Assembly: GCA_963995505.1 (NCBI GenBank)
Contig: OZ023197.1
Coordinates: 9,351,827 to 9,415,826, forward strand
Direction of reading: 5' to 3'
DNA: 64,000 nt
Source of the DNA: Hypericum androsaemum
Taxonomy: Eukaryota > Streptophyta > Magnoliopsida > Malpighiales > Hypericaceae
The translations under genes were made by a program, and so were the position numbers. Shown here piece by piece: positions 53,507 through 63,021 of this stretch. How positions within the stretch are numbered: the stretch's first letter is position 1; every line of letters starts with the position of its first letter. The notes below the pieces were generated by a model that saw only the letters and a program-made list of their open reading frames with translations, was not told where the DNA came from and ran no database searches.

Positions 53507-53511
53507 GATTG

Positions 53512-53880
53512 GTTCAAAAGTATTTGGCCCCATATCACGAGCATGAAAATTGGAAAGTTGGGTTTTAAGTGAAATAACGATTCCTATTATCTCTCATTAG
53601 TAAAGACGCAGGCGCGATGCAAGTGTCGTGTTGTTTCAAAACCCGCAAAAAATATCGTTTATTGAAGACATGCTCAGCTAGATAAATATCGGTCTCCTTG
53701 TACTTTGTTGACCGTGAATGCAAAATACATACGTCCCGAAAACTGCTTGCATGTCATCTTATACGGCATCTCAAGATTTTCTGCGGAATTCCCAATGAGG
53801 GATTTAAATAGGCAAAAAGGAAAAATATATATATGTGATGGCCGAATCTCACTTTCCTTCTTCTTAACCTAACACCTTCT
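53512..53880. other. Spacer right of the copia element
   Basis: The first 80 bases continue the exon-like minus-strand ORF that the retrotransposon split (see findings). No other feature is supported. Confidence 0.4.
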
Positions 53881-53889
53881 CCGTCTCCC

Positions 53890-54840
53890 TTGTATCACCG
53901 CCTCCATCCGCAGGACTCACGTCCACGACCACACCGACAACGTCCTCATCATCTCTTAGTCATTCTGCTCCGCCGTCAAGCAACGTCTGCTTCAGCGTCG
54001 CAGGTTCTAGTTGTCGTCTTACCCTACTACGTTCTCCAACCTGGACTCGCCTCCCCTCCTGTTCAATTATTCCTCCCCCGATAGGGCCACTGGCTTCCAC
54101 GTGTACTTCTCTTACGGGCTCGATGACTCCGTCATAAATATGATCCCTCTCTCCCTCTACAATTCACCATCAAACGATGTCGTTCTGCGAGACTGCGCCA
54201 TGTGCTTGCTGGAGTTCGAAGAGAACGACTATGTGAGGACTCTCTCAGCCTGCTCCCACCCCTTCCACGTGGGGAGTGGATTGAGTACGGAGTGAAGGAA
54301 TTGATTCCGGACGGTTTGGAGTGAAGGTGGACCGCAGTGGCAAGCGCAGTTATATGATAATGGCAAGCGCAGTTATGTGATAACGGCATGTGTATTTGTG
54401 ACAGTGGCAAGTCCCCGTTGATGATAATGGCGCGCGTGGTTTTTTTCATTTTGGTCCCCCATATTTTAGCATTTTTGCAAAAAAGTCACACTGGCATACG
54501 CAGTTATGTGATAATGGCATGCACAGTTATGTGATACTGGCATGCGCAGTTATGTGATAATGGCATTTGTATCCGGCCTGCGTTTGTGCGTGGCTTTTTT
54601 CATTTTGGTCCCCGTATTTTAGCGCATTTGCAAAAAAGTCCCCGCGTGTCTTCATTCCGAACGGTTCGGAATCTGAGCATTCCGTGCCCAATCCATACCC
54701 TTCCACGTGGACTACATCGACATCTGGCTCTGAATCTATGCCAACTGTCCCCTCTGCCGCGCCAAAAATTTCTCCCTGATTCCTCCCCCTTTGTCCTCGT
54801 CATGTCTGCCAGGATCCGCCCATCCCTGGACGACGCTGTT
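53890..54840 (+). pseudogene. RING-H2 (ATL-like) pseudogene split by a MITE
   Basis: The frame at 54011-54262 ends in the first half of a RING-H2 finger (CAMCLLEFEENDYVRTLSAC, then SHPFHV). The second half (NCPLCRAKNFSLIPPP) resumes after 54710. Between them lies a 429-bp MITE. Even without it the finger is damaged: the Cys expected after FHVD is Tyr (TAC) and a TGA follows Trp-Leu at about 54731. ATL-type proteins are E3 ubiquitin ligases; this copy cannot form the second zinc site. The 5' part is also out of frame with any good start. Confidence 0.8.
54272..54700. mobile_element. MITE of 429 bp with 9-bp target duplication
   Basis: Ends GGGAGTGGATTGAG and (reverse complement) GGGTATGGATTGGG continue as inverted repeats for about 50 bp. 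TTCCACGTG flanks both sides (54263-54271 and 54701-54709). A 9-bp duplication suggests Mutator-like mobilisation. The interior carries five or more copies of a 23-bp unit like TGGCATGCGCAGTTATGTGA and a duplicated stretch TTTTTTCATTTTGGTCCCC. Confidence 0.85.
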
Positions 54841-54849
54841 CTCGTTTCC

Positions 54850-55000
54850 AATATTTTTAAAATAGACTCGGAAGGTGACTCAGAAATCCTAAATTTTTTA
54901 ATTTATCCGGTCCACACAAGCGAGCCATTGATCGGACCGAAATTTTTAAAAATTAATTTTTTTATGTTACATATAATTATTATATACTTTTTGTCAATAT
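54850..55000 (+). mobile_element. Fragment of the hAT-like family seen at 59.85 kb
   Basis: It begins CAATATTTTTAAAATAGACTC, like the left terminus of the 59853 element, and has the same GGTCCACA/GGACCGA words. The right end is missing. Confidence 0.6.
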
Positions 55001-55016
55001 AATTTTGAAATGACAA

Positions 55017-55148
55017 TTATATCCGGTCAGAAATCTGCTTTATCTCGTACTTCCTCTCCTCCAGCTTCCTCCGTGCCTTCTCCTCCAGCGCCAGCTCCTC
55101 CGCCTCCAGCCTCTCCCGCTCCAAAGGCGACGTCGTTTTGTCGGGCAT
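55017..55148 (-). pseudogene. Exon-like fragment coding a charged helix, family unknown
   Basis: On the minus strand an ATG at 55148 opens 43 codons (MPDKTTSPLERERLEAEELA...) rich in Glu, Arg, Lys and Leu with coiled-coil spacing, before a TAA at 55017. The DNA is GC-rich compared with its surroundings, like a true first exon. It ends near the hAT fragment and no splice donor was found. It may be a truncated first exon; the family is not recognised. Confidence 0.3.
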
Positions 55149-56058
55149 ATCTCCTTCCCCTTGCTCTTTCCTACTCCTTATTCCCTATCCGGTACGATGA
55201 CGATCATTCCCCCGCTATCTATCTATCTCTAGCTCGACGATTTAATTTTTGATACTTATTGTTTAGGGTTTTTGATCCTTGAGCTTTAGGAAATACCGTT
55301 TACTTTGGAGTGTTGTGCCGTTTTGGCTGAATAATGGAATTCTTACTATGGATTATTTGTTTAGTTGAGATTCCAATTGGTTGACAATTTTCTCTTCCTT
55401 ATCCCGGTTTGGTTCTTCGGGGAGGACTTGAAAAGGGAAGAAGAAATAGAAAGAAGGATAGTTTTCAAATTCTGCTTTAGTCATGGTTTAGTGTTTAGTG
55501 TTTTCTTTTTTTACCCAGAAAGTTTGAGCTTCTTTGCAGCTTTTTGGGAGTGTAGAATCGATTTTAACAATAATAACACTCGTCGCTCTTTGCAGCTACG
55601 GATGGAATTTTCGCCAGTACAATGTGAACACTAACATTACTACTATTAATTTACTACATCAAAAAAATTATGTCAAACTAACCATTGGCTATGATTTATG
55701 TCACGAAAGACTTCGGACAAATGTAGGTTATTCCTAGTGATTATGCTTAGTGAACTATATTGTTCATTTATTCTTATATTTGCTGTTAAAGATTAGCCAC
55801 AAAAGGGCAAAAAAAAGGTATGTACACATGTTAGCGAAAAACTAATTGAAAAAAATAGAACAAAATGCCAACTTTTCTATAATTGATGGCTTAAAATCGT
55901 TGCATTAAGTAGAAAACTTAAACTATAAGCAAGAAAGAAACAACAATTAACAACTCTAAACATGGATAAACTCGACAGTCTTTTTTTTTTGTCTGTTGGT
56001 ATCTCATAATTAAACCAACCACAATTTCACAGAAAAAATATATTAAAACCAGAATCGA
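55149..56058. other. Spacer and left edge of the second HAK unit
   Basis: From 55621 the sequence is homologous to 43892 onward (3' flank of HAK-A). To its left no gene is supported. Confidence 0.6.
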
Positions 56059-59000
56059 TTAAACAGAGTAAGGCATCCCAACTTTGAGTAGACGCTCTCT
56101 GGGAATGAAGAAAACTTCGTCAGGCTTCCTAACACACTTGTTCAGCAAATTGTAGAGGTAGTCCACCACCAGCTTTTTCCACAGTGACGACCCTTTCGAC
56201 GCCATTGCTTCGCTCTCGCCGAGCAGATACACGATACCGCCTTCTTGGATTGCATTGTCTACCAAATGTAGCTCTTCGCCTACTTTCTCCGGCATGCTCT
56301 CTTCCTGCAGAAACTCTTTTAGCCGATCCACCAGTATATCCTCGAATCCCTTTTGGTCGCTCCGCGAATCCTTGTAACCATACCTCACAATGCACTTGAA
56401 CATCAGCTTCTGAGGGTGCACGCGTTGGAACAAGATGCGTTCTTGTATAGGGACTTTGCTGATCGGTAAGAACTTGATTGCAACGAACACCAGAACGGAA
56501 TGGACAGCCGGCACATTTGAGACGTAGCGAGTAAATATTGGAGGTACATCTTGGACTAGTCCGGTGTAGAATAAACCGAGGCCTTCCAAGCTGCGAATTC
56601 GTGGGTTGGATGTGATGTTGACTAGTTCCTCTGATGAAACTTTGTTTTCCATCTCAAACATGTATTTCTTTCGGTATCCATAGTTCCATGTAAGCATGAT
56701 GATAACCATGAAAAAGGCGAAGAGTAGAGGAATGTATCCGCCATCTGCAAACTTGTATAGCACCGAGCTCAAGAAAGCGAGTTCAAGTAGGCCGATGGTT
56801 AGGCAATAGAGGATGATCAGGACAAAATGGGTTTTCCATATCATGATCATCACAAGAACCAAATATGAGGATGTGACCACGAATACCATAGCCACCGCAA
56901 TTCCTACAAGAGCGAAACACGGTTGAGGAATTTGAAAAAGTATCAAACTAAGATACGAAAATGTAATGGAACTACGCATCTCAATTCCTCATTACCGTAT
57001 GCATTGCTGATCTGCAATGTGTTCTTGAAACCAAGAGTGACCCCAACACAAGCCAACATAATAAGGTTGTTGATTTCAGGCACGTAGACTTGGCCTTCGT
57101 ACTTTGCCGATGTGTGGACTACCTTAACCCTTGGGAAGCAACCGAATGCAACAGCTTGTTGGACTATCGAGAACGAGGCTGAGATCAAGGATTGGCTAGC
57201 GATGATGGCTGCCAAGACTGCAATTACAAATTGTGGCCAGTAAAGTGCTCCTGCAACAAGAAACTTGTGTGAAGCAACCTCAAGCTCGCTCACCTCGGCT
57301 GCAGATTGATACAACAGGAACACAAAGTTGACTTACTTGGAATGCTACTATAGAAAGCCGTCGTAACATCGTTTGGATGCTTCCTCAGATAAGAGCATTG
57401 ACCAATATAGGCAAGCATAACGGAAGGGAAGACGATCAAGCTTGAACTAAGCTGAATCGAACGGACATTGAAGTGGCCAAGATCAGCAAAAAGGGCTTCA
57501 GAACCTGAAATGTTTTGTTAAGACTATAAGTTCCATGATCATAATGGAAGTATCCTACTCAAGATTGAGCTCAGAAAGATCACCTGTAAGGCATAAAATC
57601 ACTCCCCCTAAAGAAATCCACGCAGATTTTCCATTTCTCGCGAAGAAACGAACGATGTACCATGGATTAAAGGCCTTGATCACCAGAGGATCATACTTGA
57701 TAAAATTGTAGCAGCCAATGCCCGCGATAAGACCGAACCATATCAGTAGAACTGGACTGAATGTGTATCCCACTTTATCAGTTCCAAACCTTTGGATTTG
57801 GAATAACAGTATCAAGATTGCGACCGAAATCCACATGATTGTGTTATCCGAGAGTGATTCTGCTACTTCCTTTATGCCTCCAACTGCTGACAGCACTGCA
57901 TGAACAAACCAAAACATGAACTTGGAGAAACAAATTGCTAGGACACCGATTTATTAGCACATCAAAAGAGGGGAGTGGGCCGCTCTTCGAGTCGTTTTAA
58001 AAAATATCACATATTATAGGGAGAGATCAGAGCATGGAAATCTTACCTGATATGCATGGTGTGAGAATGCCATCCCCAATGACCATAGAAATAGCAAGCA
58101 TTGTCACAAACAAGAGAGAACACTTCATAAAGTTACTCTTCTCGAGCATGGATTTAACAAATGCAGCCCTCTTCAGCCTTCTATTTGGCACGTCCAATGT
58201 GTAATTGGACACTTGGTGATCTTCGGCTTGCTGATTTGGAATCAAATTGATCTTGGCATACCGACATATAAGAGAATACAAAGCAAAAGTCCCTCCTGTC
58301 AAGATAGATCCAACAAAAATGGCTTAGAACTCTTTCGTTAAGCAAAAACTGACGATAACCAAGAAATGACTAATACCAATATCAAATAACGCTGGCTAGG
58401 AATGATCTCCAATGGACAAGACAATCTCTATAATATAAAATGTTATTTCATTTATGACTGTAGTACATAGCAGAAAAAAAATAACAAACAATCTCAACAA
58501 GTTCAAAAAGTTTACCATCTCCATTGTCATTGGCGGCGAGGACGACAAAGACATACTTGATCAATGTGATGAAGATGAGTGAGTAGACAATTAAGGACAA
58601 GACACCAAGAAGATCATCTTGGTGACTGATTCCATAGGGGAAAATTCCTGGCAATACATACAACGGAGACGTGCCAAGATCGCCGTACACGACCCCGATA
58701 CACTGAAATGCTAGCTTCATAATGGTTGACCAAGAAGGAGACTGCATTGAAACAATAAAGTTCGAATTGTTACATTGTTTGTATCACATGGTTTCCACAA
58801 GATTATAGAAACTAACCCTGTTTTTTTAATTATAAGAAAGACACAGAAACACCAAAAAAATAATCGAATTATCCAAACTCGTTGTATCAATCAATACAGA
58901 GAAACACCAAAAAATAATCGAATCATCCAAACTCGTTGTATCACTCAATACCGCTACACCTATCACTCCTTAGTTCATTACTATAATCATATTATAAATT

Positions 59001-59380
59001 TCTTTCTAGTAGGATTAAGAGGAGATTTGGTATGTCAGATACGGTAAAATTATGAGGAAAATCAGAACCTAGATTGCATGTTTTTTCCCCTGGCACAACG
59101 GTAATCGGAAAATTTTCTCCATTGTTATTTTATACTAAACAAATGATTATTTTGATCCCATACCACGGCAGAATTATGTAGCCAAGATCTACTTTTATAT
59201 TGTTGTTTCACTAAAATGGATTACCTGACGAGAATTATGAACTTGGCCGGGAGAAATAACAGCCGCCTCCAAATCGAATAGATTCTTCTTGACGAGTGTG
59301 ACTCTCCGTTGACCAGCATGCTCTTCGTCACCGAATTCCTCTATTTCTTCTCCTTCAGCCCTGTCTTCCAAGGGCTCCAT
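56059..59380 (-). CDS. HAK5: KUP/HAK/KT potassium transporter, HAK5-like (copy B)
   Basis: Seven exons: 59380-59225, 58741-58516, 58295-58047, 57895-57584, 57504-57337, 57250-56996 and 56903-56059; 736 residues. Exons 2 to 7 have exactly the same lengths as in copy A (226, 249, 312, 168, 255, 845 bp); exon 1 is 9 bp longer. Membrane motifs are the same ([53 protein letters not shown]). Most visible differences are in the cytosolic N-terminus ([17 protein letters not shown] against [17 protein letters not shown]) and the C-terminal tail ([19 protein letters not shown]). No frame lesion was found. It is expected to be a plasma-membrane K+ uptake transporter; tandem duplication with copy A is direct, same strand. 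Confidence 0.92.
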
Positions 59381-59852
59381 ATTCTTCTTCTTTTGTGAAA
59401 TGAGTTTTGGGATTTGTGAAACAAGTTGGTAGGGAAACTAAAAGGCATAGGGTATTTATAATTTATCTAATGAACGATGTGGTTGGTTAAGAGTTGAAGA
59501 TATTTTTTGTTAATCCCTCAAAAAAGAAGACAATTTTTTGTTAAAGATGGAAACTTATTTTTTGTTTATTATTTAATTACTTTCCTTCTATCGAGAAGGG
59601 TTGTTATTTAACAACAAGAAAAAATAACCCACGCGGTTTGTACAATCGCTTTTGAGTAAACTGATTCGAATAGAACTCTCAAGATTTTTTGTAGGATAAC
59701 TCTCAAGGTTTGTTTTGCTTTATTCGATGCCAATTACATGGTGTTTGTTACTATACGCGGTTTATCCTTCATTCAATTTGTCACGAGTGGTTATTTATGG
59801 GTCTGTAAATTTTCGATAATCGGGAGTTCGGGATCACTAAATGGGATTGAAT
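59381..59852. promoter_or_regulatory. HAK-B upstream region
   Basis: Shares a proximal segment with HAK-A, including a TATA-like GGTATTTATAATTTATC at about 59450, and has one copy of the AACCCACGCGGTTTGTAC block (59626-59746). Similarity to HAK-A ends near the hAT-like insertion at 59853. Confidence 0.6.
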
Positions 59853-60456
59853 CAATATTTTTAAAACCGACCCGGAAAAAGACTTGAAATCTTTAAAATT
59901 TCTGGTTCATCTAGTCCGACAGGTCAAATCACCGGTCGGACAAGTACTTAGATTTTTATATTAATATTATAAAATATGGTTTAATAAATTTATTTTAACA
60001 TAATAAAATATTAAATAAGTTCAAATATTTAGCAACTTTGTTATACAATTTATCCAAACGAAGTCTTCGAACATCTATTTAACAAGTATAAAAGTAAAAG
60101 AAGATGATTATACATATTTTTTGTCTGACATATTAATCCAATTCGTTTGACATGGTTAATATATTATCGAGAATTGTTAAAAAAATAAGTTTGTTATGAT
60201 CAAAAAGTGATGTACGCGCTCCGAGCTTAGAAATAGATATTTTATTTCTAAATTAAATATAATATAATAAAATAAAAAAAATAAATATTAATTTTTCTAA
60301 TCCGGGCGAACCGGGTCACCCAAAAGTATCTGATTGGGTAGTCCGACTAGATTTTGACCGGTCGAATCACTGGCTGGGTTTTAGTCAAAAATCGACCCGG
60401 ATTTAGTTCTGGGTAGCAGTCCGACTGCCGGTCCGACCGCAGTTTTTAAAACATTA
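59853..60456. mobile_element. Nonautonomous hAT-like element, 604 bp
   Basis: The left end CAATATTTTTAAAACCG and reverse-complemented right end TAATGTTTTAAAAACTG are inverted repeats. GATTGAAT flanks both sides exactly (59845-59852 and 60457-60464). Subterminal regions carry repeated GACCGGTC/GGTCGGAC words. There is no coding capacity. Confidence 0.85.
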
Positions 60457-60464
60457 GATTGAAT

Positions 60465-61268
60465 TTGGCTAGGAGTTTTTGAAAAATAAATGAAATATTA
60501 GTATTTGGTAGAATTTTGATAAATATCGATATTTTACTGAAATTCTCTTCTACCATGTTGTTTTTTCGATTCAAGGTTTCGGACCCTAAATTGAACAAAA
60601 TTTGGGGATTTTTCTATTATTTGATGTTTAGTGTTAATTATATGATGTAAAACGAATTAAAATTTTTGCCAACAAATTTGTTAAACTCAGTAAAAAATTT
60701 TAGTTTACCGAAATCTAATTCGGTATTCAGTAAAAAAATTGGTATATATCAAATGCAGACGCAAATGGAATCACTAGGAATTAATGGAGTTTGGGAAATT
60801 GCATTTCTCTATTTGTTTCCCAAATGGATCTTGTATGGTGTAAAGAAGAATTCATAAAACTCTATCAATTTATAAAGGAACTCTCAAGTTTTAACTTTTC
60901 TAATTATTATAGGGATGAGAAAAAAATTGGGAACCACATAACCAAATCAAACCAAAAATTTTGGTCATAAACTAGATCAAAAAAAATTAGTCTGGATTAG
61001 TTCTTTGTTTGCTTAATAAATAGTTCTCGGATCTGGTTCACATTTTTTTTAAAAGAACCATGAAGAATCGGACCAAACCATAATTTGTTAAGACAATGAT
61101 AAAAAAATTCACACGTGGCAAGGTCACGCCACTAATATATATTAATTCTCACACGGTACGATGACAACTAATTTTTTTCTTTTGGTAAGAAATTTACTTT
61201 ATTAAAAATTATAGGGTAATTTTATTTACACCCATGGCATGAGGAGCTACACCATTATATAAAGATAC
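60465..61268. other. AT-rich intergenic DNA, no gene seen
   Basis: A 63-codon ORF at 60666-60857 has no recognisable domain. No other feature is supported. Confidence 0.5.
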
Positions 61269-61273
61269 TGTAC

Positions 61274-61679
61274 TGTTGGGATATGTCGATAAAAGCGAAT
61301 GATGAAAATTTGGGCATGGTCAGCGACCGCTAGCCCCCTAGCGAGGGCTAGGGGTGGGATACAGAATGTTGGATTTCTGAAGACCCAGCGGCCGCTGAGA
61401 GGCTAGCGCCCGCTAGGTGGTGCTGACAGTCATTTTCTGTTTTACTCGGACTCTGATTTGGACTTCTAGATTTGACCTAGAATAATTACTTGATATACAA
61501 AGGTGTCATCCATTATATAAGGACGTGTTACCTAGGTTTTTTGTATAATTTTGTGACTCGGATCTATCAATAAAAGTTCTTCTTTCTCTCCATAGACATA
61601 GGCATTAGGCCGAACCACGTAATCTATTGTGTCTGTGTTCTTTGCGCATTTTATTCTCTAAGTTGTTGAATTCCTAACA
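61274..61679 (+). repeat. 5' LTR, 406 bp
   Basis: Carries an extra GC-rich segment of about 83 bp near 61329-61411 that the 3' LTR lacks, bounded by the short repeat GCG(A/C)CCGCTAG. A TATA-like TATATAAGGACG lies at about 61515. Confidence 0.85.
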
Positions 61680-62698
61680 AGTGGTATGGCTAACAAGTGG
61701 TGTCGTGGTGAAGTTGTGTGGGGTTAGGCATGTTCTAAAATTTGAGAAAAAATTGATCTTATTAGGAGCCTTGGATTATAACGGGTATGGCTATAAGATT
61801 GTAGGCGGGCTAAATGAGGTGGAGAAGGATGCTATGGTGGTGATGAAGGATGAAAGAGATGCAAGGAATACATACAGGTTAGTGGAGGATACTATTATAG
61901 GTGGAGTCATATCTTTAGGTTCCGATGGAGAGGAGAAAAGCTCAGGTCAAATGAGGTTGATTCGTATGAGGGAGCAAAAGCTTGACATGGATGGTTTGAG
62001 TATAGTTGAGATTCGCGTAGACATGGATAGCAAGCTATGGTTATTTGTAGAGGCATGGGTGGAAAGGAGCCGTAGTTTTCTTGGAGAAGCTTTATTAGCT
62101 GGGCCCTGCTATGATTGTCTAAAAGAATATATACGTCAAAGGTATTAGGTAGGTTTGGCATTGGGCATGCGAAGCCGTTGGTAGCACGACAGGCGAATCG
62201 GGTATCTCACTCAAGGCCGAACGGTAGAGTTCGAGGTATGTCGAAGATTCTACTTGGTAGAACAAAAGTTTGTCCTTTGTATGCTATGGCACGTAGCATT
62301 GGTATGAGACAAGACGGTCCAGCGGAGAAGCAATTCGAGGTTACGGAGTATGAGGCTGACCAAAAAATAGAAGGTATGTCTATTGATTTCAAGGTTGTTT
62401 CGGCAGGTGAAGTTGCACTTTGGGGTTTGATGAAGGTTGGAGGAAATAGGCCAAGCTGACTCGGAGGCTCGAGCTTGGGGGCTGGCTCCTTGTGATTGAA
62501 CAAATGGAGGAGAGAAAGTTGAGATAGTCATATTAATGACGGTGATCTATGGTTTGAGGTGGAGGTAGTAGAGTCTGTTTGATTTTTCAAGTTCTCATGG
62601 TTCTTCATGGATAGTGTTTCATCAAGGTAGAGATTCTTGAAGTTCGGGTTGAGCTTCATGGTTCTTCACAAGAGATATTTTCTTACCAAGGTGGAGAT

Positions 62699-63021
62699 TG
62701 TTGGAATTTGTCGAGAAAAGCGAATGGTAGAAATTTGGGCATGGCCAGCGCCCGCTAGGTGGTGCTGAAAGTCATTTTCTATTTTGCTCGGACTCTGATT
62801 TGGACTCCTAGATTTGACCTAGATTGATTACTTGATGTATAAGGATGTCGTCCATTATATAAGAATGTGTTAACTCGGTTTTTTGTATAGCTTTGTGACT
62901 CGGATCCATCAATAAAAGTTCTTATTTCTCCCCGTGGACATAAGCATTAGGCCGAACCATGTAATCTATTGTGTTCGTGTTCTTTGCGTATTTTATTCTC
63001 TAAGTTGTTGAATTCCTAACA
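62699..63021 (+). repeat. 3' LTR, 323 bp
   Basis: Matches 61274-61679 apart from the missing GC-rich segment and scattered substitutions. Confidence 0.85.

Larger units (their letters stand above)
61274..63021 (+). mobile_element. Nonautonomous Ty1-copia retrotransposon, second member of the 51-kb family
   Basis: LTRs are 61274-61679 (406 bp) and 62699-63021 (323 bp), both TGTTGG...CCTAACA. They are flanked by TGTAC and TGTAT, a 4/5 match to a target duplication. The PPT AAGGTGGAGAT precedes the right LTR. The LTR 3' half is homologous to the LTR at 51015. The interior (about 1 kb) lacks gag. It has frames 61681-62148 (LCGVRHVLKFEKKLILLGAL, LDYNGYGYKIVGGLNEVEKD) and 62115-62459 (KVLGRFGIGHAKPLVA, CPLYAMARSIGMRQDGP) that align with 52283-51501, with the same jump from pre-integrase to the RT end. 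The primer site is reduced to AGTGGTATGGC. Confidence 0.88.
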
